64,000 nucleotides of DNA from Sorex araneus (taxonomy: Eukaryota > Chordata > Mammalia > Eulipotyphla > Soricidae): positions 324,069,679-324,133,678 of the forward strand of contig NC_073303.1 of the NCBI RefSeq assembly GCF_027595985.1, in the 5' to 3' direction. A program made the position numbers and the translations under genes. The notes under the pieces are model-generated. The model saw only the letters and a program-made list of their open reading frames with translations. It ran no database searches and had not been told where the DNA came from. Below, in pieces: positions 21,572-31,569 of this stretch (position 1 is its first letter; the number at the start of each line of letters is the position of its first letter).

Positions 21572-21723
21572 CTGAATGAGACACTTGCTCACATCACTAG
21601 CACAGAGTGCTTTGTTACAACTCAGTGACACAGGGACCCATGTCAGGAACACCAGGATGGCTAGAGTAAGCATAATAACACAAGATGACTTCATGTTTCT
21701 TCAAATAAGTAATTCCCAGGAAG
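21572..21723 (-). CDS. TWSG1: TWSG1 exon with initiator ATG and signal peptide (partial gene)
   Basis: Twisted gastrulation is a secreted Cys-rich BMP- and chordin-binding modulator. The exon begins after TTTATTTAG (acceptor with a long T-rich tract) and ends at CAG|GTATGT. It has 29 nt of 5'UTR, then ATG at 21694-21692 and 41 codons: an MKSSCVIMLTLAILVFLTW hydrophobic signal peptide, then VPVSLS, then CNKALCASDVSKCLIQ, which starts the TSG Cys-rich domain and matches the vertebrate protein. From memory, residues 3-8 differ from the human signal peptide while the core LTLAIL..FLTW is kept. The next exon (ELCQCRPG...) is not found in 1-21571 and should lie before the window. Orientation and order relative to ANKRD12 agree with human 18p11.22. 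Confidence 0.94.
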
Positions 21724-21859
21724 CTAAATAAACAGAAAAAAAAAAGAAAGAAAAACTTTAAAGGCAAATGGTAGAGTAAAAATTAATACACAAGTGAGAA
21801 ACAAAATAAGCCAAGTTTTTTTTTGTGTGTGTTAAAAACAAGTGTTCCTTCTCGAGGCG

Positions 21860-22003
21860 GAGTTGGCACAAGGATTGAAGCATGCCCATTTGATGCCCAG
21901 CACCACATGGTCCCCATGTGTCGTAAGGAATCACTTCTTATTAGGGAATCAGGAATACGCCCTGAACACCAATGGGTGTGCCATCCCCAATTAAATTTAA
22001 AAA
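21860..22003 (+). mobile_element. Old SOR-A SINE
   Basis: Sense GAAGCATGCCCATTTGATGCC, AATGGGTGTGCCATCCCC; degraded. Confidence 0.65.
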
Positions 22004-22345
22004 AATTAGGATCATTCTCAATGAAAGATTAAGAATTCACAACAAAAAACCCAAACTATAATTTTATATGATTGTATCTTTGTCATCTTCAAAGATCTAG
22101 GGTATTAAAATGCCTCAAACACCCCAAAACACAAGAAAATTAGTGAACATATGTATGTAGTTTACAAATACAGATATTCTGGTCGATGAATATACCGGCA
22201 ACCTTCAAGAGTATATCAGTAGCCAGACTGCAATACTGCTATGCTACTTATTCAACTCTACTCCTGCATCCACTACTACTAAACTAAGGCCCATAGAAAA
22301 AAAAAGCCACTATGGGTGCTCCATTATAGCTTAAAAATACTTGAT
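22004..22345. other. TWSG1 first intron, unique spacer
   Basis: Nothing recognised. Confidence 0.4.
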
Positions 22346-22517
22346 GGGGGCTGGAGTGATAGTACAGGGGGTAGGGAGTTTGCCTTGCACACACCCGGCC
22401 AGGGTTCGATTCCCAGCATCCCATATGGTCCCCGAGCACTGCCAGGAGTAATTCCTGAGTGCAAAAATTCCAGGAGTAACCCTTGTGCATCATCGGGTGT
22501 GATCCAAAAAGAAAAAA
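22346..22517 (+). mobile_element. SOR-A SINE
   Basis: Sense GGGGGCTGGAGTGATAGTAC to GGGTGTGATCCAAAAAG, A tail. Confidence 0.94.
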
Positions 22518-22562
22518 AAATTAACGGCATTTTAATTGTTAGCATTAGAATGCACATCATTC

Positions 22563-22728
22563 TCGGGCTGGGTGAGAGCTGAAGGGCTGAGTTCATGTTT
22601 TGCATGCAGGAGGTCAGGTTCAATTCCTAGCCCCACAATGTAACCCCAAGCACTGCTAAGATCAACCACCTCAGCAAAGAGCCAGGTGTAGGCCCTGAGC
22701 AACCTGTGTGGGCTAAAAGCAAACAAAG
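22563..22728 (+). mobile_element. Old SOR-A SINE
   Basis: Sense CGGGCTGGGTGAGAGCTGAA, CATGCAGGAGGTCAGGTTC. Confidence 0.75.
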
Positions 22729-23274
22729 CAAACTGCATGTTATTCTAGTGGACACAATGTGGCTCAGCTGTGCCCTGGGTGAGAGCCCAGACTGCCTGAA
22801 CCCATGGGGAGAGCAGACCTGGCCGCCCCCAGCACTTGGGTGCTGTCCCGAACAATTAAAAACTGCATGGATTCTAGTGAGTTACTTAGGGCTATTTCAT
22901 CTTGCTTTGTAACATAATAACCAGAAAAAGCAGCTCAAAGAAAGGACTGTCATTTCCTAATCACTGAGCAAGTAACTGTACAGTAACTGCACTAAGAACT
23001 CTGAATAATTTATAAAAATGGGAAAAATACTACTTTAATTTCATTGGTACCACAAATTATTCAAACAGATTAAGGTTCCAAAAGAAAAAGCTGCAAAAGA
23101 CCTGCTCAAGATCACAGCAGTTCAACAACCTGGTCATTATGAAAAGACACAACCTCTTGGGGTTAACACATCCCCTCCCTCCAAAGAAAATCAATTAAAA
23201 GAAAACCAACTGAAATAGGAAATGAAAGGTGGGCTATGGCGCCTTGATAGTCATCACTATAAACGTTTACGTCT
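22729..23274. other. TWSG1 first intron near promoter, unique
   Basis: Repeat-free to the CpG island except possible SINE debris at 22750-22850. Confidence 0.4.
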
Positions 23275-24240
23275 TGCTAAAGACAACAGCGAAGCGGCAA
23301 CGATGGGGAGTGAGACCCCGCGGCGTGCACGAGGCCCGGGCCCCGCGCCACGGACCAGCCCCGACCGCGCCCGGGACGCGGGCACCGCGGGCGCCCACCA
23401 AGCGCCGGGAAACGGCCCTTCCCAGCGCCGGTCCCCGCGGCCCCGAGAGCCCCCGCAGCCCCCAGCCCCGGCGTCCCCGGACAACAGCGGCAGCCTGCGA
23501 GCCCCCAGCCCGCCCGGCCCCCTGGGCCCCGCGGCTCCGCGACCCCGCCTGGACCCCCGGACCTCCGCCCGGCCCCCCTAAGTTCCGCCCAGTCCGGCCA
23601 GGCCCGGCCCGGCCCCCGCCCCGACCCCCGCCCGCCCCGCCCCCACTCTGTCTCCGTGGGCGGGGCCCGGGCGACGCCGGCGCCCACGACGGCCGCGGCC
23701 TCCATAGGCCCGGCCCAGCCCTGCCGCGCGGCCTGGGCTTCCTTGGGCTCCCCGCGGCCGCCGCGCGCACAACAGGCCGCGGCCCGCAGCAAACAGGCCC
23801 ACCTGCTGCCTCTCGGCCGGACTTCCCCGCGCTCGCGTCCCAGCAGCCACCCAGCCGCGCCTGCAGGCGCCGCGCACACCCGCCGCTCGTCAGCACGCGC
23901 CCCCAGTCGGCCCAGGCCACGCCCCGGCCCAGGCCACGCCCCGGCTCAGGCTACGCTCCCGGCCGGCTCAGGCTACGCCCTCGCCCAGGCCACGCCCCGG
24001 CTCAGGTCACGCTTCGGCCGGCCCAGGCCACTTTCCCGGTGACCCAGGCCACGCCCCAGGCCAAGGCAACACCCCAATCCCAGGCCACGCCCAGGTAGGC
24101 TCAGACCACGCCCCAGAACAAGCCACGCCCCTGATGGACTAGGTCACGCCCCCGGCTCTGGCCACGTCCCAGGTCACGCCCCGGCAGCCTAAGGCCACAC
24201 CCACGACTCTGGCCCCGCCCCAAGCTCTTCCTAGCACCCG
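23275..24240 (-). promoter_or_regulatory. TWSG1: CpG island, putative TWSG1 promoter and non-coding exon 1
   Basis: This is the only CpG-dense, strongly GC-rich block in the window, 1.6-2.5 kb upstream of the TWSG1 ATG exon. It has several GC boxes (CCGCCC and GGGCGGGGCC around 23580-23670) and no TATA box, typical of a housekeeping-type promoter. The untranslated first exon should lie here. Candidate minus-strand donors are CAG|GTGGGC at 23802 and GAC|GTAAAC near 23267; I cannot choose between them without a transcript. Long open frames across the island on both strands follow from GC content, not coding. Confidence 0.75.
23911..24222. repeat. Degenerate CACGCCC-box minisatellite beside the TWSG1 CpG island
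   Basis: About 17 units of a core like CCCAGGCCACGCCCCGG, spaced roughly 15-25 bp, with variants CTACGCCC, TCACGCCC, CCACACCC and CCACGTCC. On the minus strand each core reads GGGGCGTGG, a KLF/Sp-type box. Divergence increases toward 24.2 kb. Confidence 0.8.
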
Positions 24241-24971
24241 CCCTCCCCGGCCACATCCCAGCTTCCAGGGCATACCTGTCCCGACATCCCAGAAAGCTTG
24301 CCCCGCAACTCTCTTAACCGCCCCCTCGCCTTCCATTCTTTTGTCCGCTAACCTTAAATTTCCACCTGACCCCTCGGTCCAGCCCATTTTCTGGGGCTTT
24401 TGGCAGCGCGTTCAAGGTTTATCTTGGGTAAAGGAACAGCTCCTTAGACCCCAATAGCACCCCTGCACGGGAGTTGTTAATTGCTTAGGTTCTGCAGAAA
24501 CAAGACAGGCACATAATGGTTGAATAGACTAGCTGGTTACGCAGTAGAGCTGACACTTGAACCCTCGTTCTTTAATAGCGACAGGAAGATTTATTTGAAA
24601 TGATTTTCCGGGATCTTCCTCAAATCTGCTGAAAAAGAATGTCCACAAATGTCCAAGAATGGGAGGCTCAGCAGCTCGCAAAAATCTGGTGTGGACAAAT
24701 GACTACACAGCACTGTGCTTAGCATTGGGAATGGACGGCAGGAAGAGACATAGGGCTGGCCAGAAAGCTCACTGGCCTGAGGAGGAGATGGACAGCTTAG
24801 ACAAATGGCTGCAGTGCACCTCTTCGCAATCTTGGTTAGTGCAGGGCGACCTAGGCATGTATTCATGTGCACTGTAGTTTAGAAAAAGTTTCGTCCTACC
24901 AACAGCATGTAGAAAAAAGCCAACTGAGAATCAAACTGAGCTTTTCTCACAATACTGGGACTGTGCATTTT
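24241..24971. other. TWSG1 upstream region, unique
   Basis: GC content falls from the island into ordinary DNA; no repeat or gene recognised. Confidence 0.4.
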
Positions 24972-25147
24972 CTTTATTTTTGTTGTTTTGGGGCCACACC
25001 TGGCAGTGCTCAAGGCTTACACCTGGCTCTGTGCTCAGGGATTACTCTTCTAGCGGTGGTCAGGGACCATATGTGGTGCTAGGGTTTGAACCCCGGTAGG
25101 CCACGTGCAAGGCAAGCACCCTACCTGCTGTACTATCCCTCTGATCC
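24972..25147 (-). mobile_element. Old SOR-A SINE
   Basis: Antisense TGGGGCCACACCTGGCAG to CTGTACTATCCCTCTGATCC. Confidence 0.85.
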
Positions 25148-25169
25148 CAGAATTTGTGTTTTAAAGAGT

Positions 25170-25345
25170 CTAGGGGCCTGATAGGACAAGGGGTAAGGCA
25201 CTTGTCTTGCATGCCACTGACCCTGGTACTGCATATGGTTCATCAACCCCCACTAGGAATGCTCCCTGCACACAGAACCAGGAAGTAAGCTTTGGACACT
25301 GCCAGGTGTGGTTCTCCTCCCCTCCACCACCAAATAAATAAATAA
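25170..25345 (+). mobile_element. Old SOR-A SINE with (AAAT)n tail
   Basis: Sense GGGGCCTGATAGGACAAGGG; body decayed; tail AAATAAATAAATAAATAAAT. Confidence 0.8.
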
Positions 25346-25363
25346 ATAAATAAAACCTAAACA

Positions 25364-25557
25364 GGGGCCGGAGCGATAGCACAGCGGGTAGGGCATTTGC
25401 CTTGCACGCGGCTGACCCGGGTTCGATCCCCGGCATCCCATATGGTCCCCCAAGCACCGCCAGGAGTAGTTCCTGAGTGCAAAGCCAGGAGTAACCCCTG
25501 AGCATCCCTGGGTGTGACCCAAAAAGCAAAACAAAAAAACAAAAAAAACAAAAAACA
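25364..25557 (+). mobile_element. Young SOR-A SINE with 12-bp TSD
   Basis: Sense; TSD AAAACCTAAACA at 25352-25363 and 25558-25569; A-rich tail with CAAAA units. Very near consensus. Confidence 0.96.
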
Positions 25558-25574
25558 AAAACCTAAACAAAGAT

Positions 25575-25745
25575 TCTGGAGTCTGGAGAGATAGCATGGG
25601 ACTTAAGGTACTTGTCTTGCACCCTACCAACCCCAGTTAGAATATATGGCCGCCAGCAGCCAGGCATCATTCTTAAGCAAAGAGCCAGGAATAGCCTCTG
25701 AGCACTACCCAGTGTGACCCAACCCACACCCTCCATAAAAGATTC
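25575..25745 (+). mobile_element. Old SOR-A SINE
   Basis: Sense GAGTCTGGAGAGATAGCATG, AGAGCCAGGAATAGCCTCTG. Confidence 0.8.
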
Positions 25746-26159
25746 CTGTGATTCTGCTGGAGTCCACTGGAACAGGTGATCACTGATCATCAAAGAACTT
25801 GACCCTTAGAAATGGTTATCTCATTCTAAAGCATTAAGCTACTAGGAACCTTAAATGGCTTACATTCCACTTTGAAAGAAAACAGACAAGAAAGTGCTTG
25901 AACTGAACTGAGGAGGGAGACTAGCCTGAAGGGGTCATGCAGGCTTTGCATGAGGGAAGTTCAGATTCCATGCTGAGCACTGCCAGGAGTGAGCCAGGAG
26001 AGGCTGGGGATGGCCATATCCCAGTCTAAAATCAACAAACAATACAAACAAATAAGGTGTTAATTGGTTGAGAGACTAAGCTGCATTATTGATGTTACTG
26101 CATTTTTAATACAATGAATAGATAAGCATATGTTTAAAAATAATCTCTGCCTATTATCC
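25746..26159. other. Intergenic spacer with one SINE scrap
   Basis: 25930-26025 carries SINE words (GCTGAGCACTGCCAGGAGTG); the rest is unique. Confidence 0.45.
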
Positions 26160-26234
26160 TATAGAAATGAGTGCACAGGGGGAATTCCTATAGAAATGAG
26201 TGCACAGGGGGAATTCTATAGAAATGAGTGCACA
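26160..26234 (+). repeat. Triplicated target/5'-junction repeat (28-29 bp period)
   Basis: ATAGAAATGAGTGCACAGGG starts at 26161, 26190 and 26218. The first two units continue GGAATTC; the third runs into the retroposon at 26235. The core AGAAATGAGTGCACA recurs once more after the poly(A) at 27619-27633. Confidence 0.95.
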
Positions 26235-27618
26235 GGGGGCATGGTGCCATCAGCAGGTCACCCTGTACCTGCAGGGTGAGTGCATCAGCAGCCTGATGGT
26301 GCCTTCAGACTTCCAGATACCCCAAAATTGTAGTTGTGCCTTTGGCCAGACCCAACAACTTGGGGCCAAGTTTACCAAGAAATTAAATGGCCAAAAGTTA
26401 GGTATGTAGGAGCCACACCCACAAACTACCTCAGGCTCAGCTATATAAGCTCATTTATTGTCCTTATTTCAGAAACCCATAATTCAGAGACCCTAATTTC
26501 AGAGAGATCAAAAGACGAAGTTAGGGCTGGTGGCACGGAGCAATGCAGGTGAGCAGGTGTACCCTGCAGGACATATGCCAATATTTTATTTCTCTGGAAA
26601 AAATGGAAACAAGGGCTATGATCCAGAGACACATAAAGGAATCTCCAAACCAAGGAGCTCGCTGCAGAGATGCCTCCGAATTTGAAGCCAGGCTGACTTC
26701 ACTGGGGTGACTCAGACGGGGCAGGTGTCATCCCTCTGCCTGTCCCCTAAAAGCCCCAGCAGCTGCCAGCTTCCAGAACCCACTGAGAAGTACAGGCTGT
26801 CTTCACTAGGGCACCTCGGAGGGGGATGGGTTGAGTTTCTCTCCCCACCCTAAGCAGAACCCCAGCAGCCAAAAACCTCCAGAACCCATACCGCCATGTC
26901 CAAGGCCATTCTCCACGTGCTCGGAAGAGCCTCATCCAAGACGGGGTGAGACTCACCCAAGATGGGATGACCCTTACCAGAGAGTGGACTGGCAGGAAAA
27001 CCCAGGTATGCAGGAATCTGTGACAGAGATCTCCATTCCCGCTTGGATGGAGTCTGGGTCTCCTCCCTGCAGGTCCCCAGTTTTCTAGTAGCTTGGCAGT
27101 GACACCCACAAACTCCCTGGTGCCATGTAATCTCATCAGTGCCCAAGACCCAGAGACTATAAAGTTAAACTCCTGGAAAAGAGTGACACAATTTCCTGGA
27201 CATTAGGAATACAAAACAAATTGTCTACCATTGCCTTTTCAGCAGATTTGAGTGGTGGTGAGACTGGTGTCGAAATATCGAATATAACCAAAGTAGAGAG
27301 AGAGTATGGGGGAAATTGTCTGCCACACAGGCAGGGGAAGTGTTGTAACAGGGCGGGGGAAATGCAGGGAATACTGGGGATTTTGGTGGTGAAAAATATG
27401 CACTGGTGAAGGGGTGGGTGTTTGATGATTGTATGACCAAAGCTCAAACATGAAAGCTTTGTAACTGTATCTCATGGTGAATCAATTAAAAGGGGGGAAA
27501 TAATAAAATTAAATTAACATTTTGAATTAAAAAAAAGTAATGTGGAGTTCATGACCAATTCAATCAGCTTAATCAATGGCTGAATAAATAGCAGAACTCC
27601 TACATAAAAAAAAAAAAA
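26235..27618 (+). mobile_element. Modular A-tailed retroposon, 1.38 kb, 15-bp TSD
   Basis: TSD AGAAATGAGTGCACA at 26220-26234 and 27619-27633; poly(A) of about 14 before the 3' TSD. It starts GGGGGCATGGTG and includes a TATA-like CTATATAAGCTC near 26444, then modules with TTCACTGGGGTGACTCAGA, CAGCAGCCAAAAACCTCCAG, CCATGTAATCTCATC and AGACTATAAAG, and finally the tail CTGGTGAAGGGGTGGGTG, CTTTGTAACTGTATCTCATG. No protein of note. Related copies at 33.2, 38.0 and 42.9 kb. Confidence 0.85.
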
Positions 27619-27740
27619 AGAAATGAGTGCACACAATTTTATCTTTAAAGATCTTATTCTCAACATTATGTACTGACTGAAAAACTTGTTACATCCCAGT
27701 GCAATGAATTAAATCAGGTCTTTAAAATATCGTAGATCAG

Positions 27741-27920
27741 GGGGCTGGAGCGATAGCACAGCGGGTAGGGTGTTTGCCTTGTGTGTGGCCGACCCGGGTT
27801 TGATTCCCAGCATCCCACATGGTCCCCTGAGCACCGCCAGGGGTAATTCCTGAGTGCAGAGCCAGGAGTGACTCCTGTGTATTGCCAGATGTGACCCAAA
27901 AAGAAAAATTAAAAAAAAAA
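27741..27920 (+). mobile_element. Young SOR-A SINE with 19-bp TSD
   Basis: Sense; TSD TTAAAATATCGTAGATCAG at 27722-27740 and 27921-27939. Confidence 0.97.
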
Positions 27921-28005
27921 TTAAAATATCGTAGATCAGAGCTTCTGAAACTTTTTGGTCTCAGAGACCCTTTCCAACCTTGGAAATTATTGATAGCTCC
28001 AAATA

Positions 28006-28190
28006 ATTTTTTTTTTTTTTGCTTTTTGGGTCACACCCGGCATTGCACAGGGGTTACTCCTGGCTCTGCACTCAGATATTACCCCTGGCGGTGCTCAGGG
28101 GACCATATGGGATGCTGGGAATCGAACCTGGGTCAGCCGTGTGCAAGGCAAATGCCCTACCCGCTGTGCTATTGCTCCAGTCCAAGAATT
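28006..28190 (-). mobile_element. Young SOR-A SINE
   Basis: Antisense with a T tract, TTTTTGGGTCACACCCGGC to CTATTGCTCCAGTCC; imperfect CCAA.AATTTTTTT flank. Confidence 0.94.
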
Positions 28191-28327
28191 TTTTTAAAAA
28201 TGTCTGATATATCAATGTTATTGAAATTATGTCTAAGAAATGTAGAAAATGTTTATTATTTCATTAAAAATTAACAAGACCAAAAAATTAACAATGCATA
28301 TTGACATGAATAACCTTTCATATTAGC

Positions 28328-28540
28328 ACTGCAGCACTGTTGTCCCATTGTTCGATTTGCTTGAGCAGGCACCAGTAACGTCTCCATTGTGAGACTTGTT
28401 ACTGTTTTTGGCATATTGAATACACTACGGGTAGCTTGCCAGGCTCTGCTGTGCGGGCGGGGTACTTTCGGTAGCTTGCTGGGCTCTCTGAGAGGGACGG
28501 AGGAATCAAACTACGTGCAAGGCATATGCCCTACCTGCTG
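28328..28540 (-). mobile_element. SOR-B SINE
   Basis: Antisense GGCACCAGTAACGTCTCC, TTACTGTTTTTGGCATATTG, GGTAGCTTGCCAGGCTCTG; the head is decayed and no (TGACAG) tail survives. Confidence 0.88.
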
Positions 28541-28814
28541 TAAAAACTTAGTAAGAAGAGTGGCAATGTTTTATATTTGATGTGGTCTCTTAAATGTCAA
28601 ACTTAACTGGAAGTACTCACATCTTCATACCTACTTCTCCATAAAAACTACTACAGTATTCATGTTATTCAATTATGCAATATGTATGTTGCAATATTTA
28701 TATTAAGTAATATGTATAATATAAGTAATATATTATATCTAGGAAACTAATTCAGTTTTTGAGAGGAAAATAAAAAACACAAATAATGTCATAAAATTAA
28801 AATAAACATAGTTT

Positions 28815-28952
28815 GGGCCAGAAAGAGAGTACAAGAGGGTAAGGGACTTGCCTTGCATGCAGCTGACCTCTGTCCCCGGCACTGCATATGGTCCCTTGAA
28901 CACTGCCAGGAGTGACTCCTGAGCAGAGTCAGTGTTGTGACCCAGCACGCCC
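28815..28952 (+). mobile_element. Old SOR-A SINE
   Basis: Sense GGGCCAGAAAGAGAGTAC, CTTGCCTTGCATGCAGCTGA; truncated body. Confidence 0.8.
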
Positions 28953-29084
28953 TATGATCTGAGTCCCATGGAAGATCTTGGGGACTCCAGAGTCCCTAAA
29001 TCACACCTGGAGAATTACAGTTGCAAATAATGTTTGCAGAGATACTCATGATATATGATAGTGTTTAAATTGTATGTCTTTTTA

Positions 29085-29248
29085 TAATTTTGTTTTGGAG
29101 GGACCACACTGAAAGGTGCTCAGGACTTATGCCTGGCTCTGTTCTCAGGGAGCCCTCCTGGTGCTTACCTTAAGGGAGCTATATGCAGTGTTGGGGAACC
29201 CAGATCACCACAATCAAGATCTCTGCCTTTGTACTATCTCCCCAGCCC
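29085..29248 (-). mobile_element. Old SOR-A SINE
   Basis: Antisense GGTGCTCAGGACTTATGCC to CTATCTCCCCAGCCC. Confidence 0.78.
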
Positions 29249-29317
29249 AAACTTGTGTTTTTTAGAAGGATTAAATATAAGCGATGTGAATGCAGTTATT
29301 TGGAAACATTCAGGGGA

Positions 29318-29490
29318 AGGGGAGAGATGATAGTACAGTGGATAGGGCTTGGCTTTGCACTCACCAACCCACGTTCCATCCCCGGCATCCCATAGGGTCC
29401 ACCAGGAGTAATTCCTGAGTGCAGAGCCAGGAGTAATCTTTGAGCATCTCCAGGTGTAACCCAAAAAGCAAACTAAAAGAAAAACTAAAA
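29318..29490 (+). mobile_element. SOR-A SINE with internal deletion
   Basis: Sense GGGGAGAGATGATAGTACAG; the segment between CATAGGGTCC and ACCAGGAG is shortened. Confidence 0.88.
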
Positions 29491-29509
29491 AAAAAAAAAT
29501 TAAAACAGG

Positions 29510-29690
29510 GGTTGGAGCAATAGTACAGCGGGTAGGACGTTTGCCTTGCATGCAGCTGACCCAGGTTCGATCCCCAGCATCCCATATGATCTCCTGTGCA
29601 CTTCCAGGAGTTATTCCTGAGTGCAGATCCAGGAGTAACCCCTGAGCATCGCTGGGTATGACCAAAACGCCACAACAACAACAACAAAAT
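29510..29690 (+). mobile_element. SOR-A SINE
   Basis: Sense GGGTTGGAGCAATAGTACAG to GGGTATGACC, tail with (CAA)n. Confidence 0.92.
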
Positions 29691-30261
29691 TTGGGAAGGG
29701 AACCATGGAATCAGCAGTGGTTATCACTTGATATTGAGTAACTTTTGTTGACTTTTTTCCCTTTCATGCTGGTCTGCATTTTCTGATTTCTTTAATTCTA
29801 TTGTTTTGGTGATGGAAACAAATTTTTAAAAATATTTAAATGAAAAATCCTCTTTGCAAGATCCCAGTCAAATGGTAAAGATCAAATGGTTGTGGATCTG
29901 TGGTCACAGATTCATAACAGCTGTGGCTATTTTATTTGACCAGGAGCCTTTATGATCATTGTAAGTGAGAGATCTAACAAAGAATGCAAGAAATCTCTGT
30001 AGAGCTTGAGGTCCTTAGGTCAGTTACTTACCTAAGCTGCAATCAGATAGAGTCAAATCAGTGGTTGACATTCGCAGCCTGTCACAGTAAAGGCATATAT
30101 CAGTTGTTTCAACGGTGTCTACAGCAAATTATTACAAACGCACTGCCCTAATCCAACTCAGGATGTTCATCTTACACTTTGAAGGTCAGAAATTCTAATC
30201 TCAGGATCCAGAAGGAATTGCAGTTGCTTTGAAGGCTTAGGGCAATGCCATGGCTGGGCTT
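29691..30261. other. Intergenic spacer, unique
   Basis: Nothing recognised. Confidence 0.4.
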
Positions 30262-30272
30262 TCAGCAGGAGC

Positions 30273-30536
30273 TGTCACTGTCACTGTCACTGTCATCCCG
30301 TTGCTGATCGATTTGTTCCAGCGGGCACTAGTAACGTCTCTCATTGAGAGACTTATTGTTACTGTTTTTGGCATATCCAATAGCACAGCGGTTGGGCGTT
30401 CGCCTTTCACGCGGCCAACCCGAGTTTGATTCCTCCGCCCCTCTCGGAGAGCCTGGCAAGCTACCGAGAGTTACCGAGCCCTCTCGGCAGAGCCTGGCAA
30501 GCTACCTGTGCATATAGGATATGCCAATTGGATATG
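30273..30536 (-). mobile_element. SOR-B SINE with 5' half inverted (twin-priming structure)
   Basis: TSD TCAGCAGGAGC at 30262-30272 and 30537-30547 encloses a single insertion. 30273-30378 is the SOR-B 3' half in minus orientation, ending in four tandem (TGTCAC) units at its tail. 30379-30536 is the SOR-B head and middle in plus orientation. Confidence 0.93.
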
Positions 30537-30999
30537 TCAGCAGGAGCACAAAGGAAAAACCCTGCCATCGTGCTGGCTGCTTCTCTGGCATGGCAAGCAG
30601 CTGAACTAACATCGGATAGTAAGACAAAAAGAAACAATTCAACTGTATTTGAATCATATATAGCAAACTCTAGAGTAAATGGGACACTGAGGCTTATTCC
30701 TGAGCTAAGAAATGGGACAGAGGCTCACTGAGACATCCAGCAGAGACCAGCCTCCCATGATGAGATGTTTGTTCTGTCATGGAATAGATTTCTCCAATAA
30801 AGACTTTGGTTCTGGGGATGAGGCAAATTGGGGTAATCTCCATTCTGATAACTTTCTCTTGAAGCCCAAATAGCTTTGTTGGATTTTAGCTTTATCTGTG
30901 TTCCAAGGGTTCACATTCTGGCAAAAGCCTGCACTGGACATTTGGTCAGCCTGCCCTTTACTGTGGTAGTTAGAATAATACCCCTTAACCCCACTGAAG

Positions 31000-31238
31000 G
31001 ACTGGAGTGATAGCACAGCTGTAGGTCATTCGCCTTGCACTCGGCCAACCTGTGTTCGATTCCTCTGCCCCTCTCGGAGAGCCCAGCAAGCTATCGAGAG
31101 TATCTCGCCCACATGGCAGAGCCTGGCAAGATACCCGTGGTGTAATCGATATGCCAACAACAGTAAAATTAAGTCTCACAATGAGAGATGTTACTGGTGC
31201 CCGCTCGAGCAAATCAATGAGCAATGGGGATGACAGTG
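31000..31238 (+). mobile_element. SOR-B SINE with 12-bp TSD
   Basis: Sense; TSD ACCCCACTGAAG at 30988-30999 and 31239-31250; the tail GGATGACAGTG runs straight into the TSD. Confidence 0.95.
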
Positions 31239-31250
31239 ACCCCACTGAAG

Positions 31251-31569
31251 TCTGTGATAGTCAAAAGCCACCTGCATTGCCACTGATCCCTGCTTTCATC
31301 TTTTTTTGGACCAGCATAGGGAGCACCTTCAAGGCGGGGGTGGGGGGTGGGGAGGCCCCCCCATAGTTTCTCTCAAGTGGCAGCAATTAATTTCCCACAT
31401 CACATCCCATTAGAAGCACAAATTAACCTCTTCTTCGGAACCCACTAGGGCAGTTCAACCACCTAAACAGATTAGACTGTTTAGGTGGTTAGTTCAGTAG
31501 CCCCAACACCATTCCTTCTAAAACACAAAAGCAACTGTAAGTAGAAAAATACAAACTGAAAAGATCACA
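31251..31569. other. Intergenic spacer with perfect hairpin
   Basis: Unique DNA; includes a G-rich stretch near 31335 and the hairpin at 31457-31490. Confidence 0.45.
31457..31490. repeat. Perfect 14-bp hairpin, 6-nt loop
   Basis: AACCACCTAAACAG, loop ATTAGA, CTGTTTAGGTGGTT; fully complementary arms. Too short for a pre-miRNA; origin unknown. Confidence 0.9.

Noticed and set aside
23229..24098. Long open frames of 200-290 codons on both strands of the CpG island
   Set aside because: Pro/Ala/Arg/Gly-rich products of GC-rich DNA with few stop codons; no homology, no splice context, overlapping on both strands.
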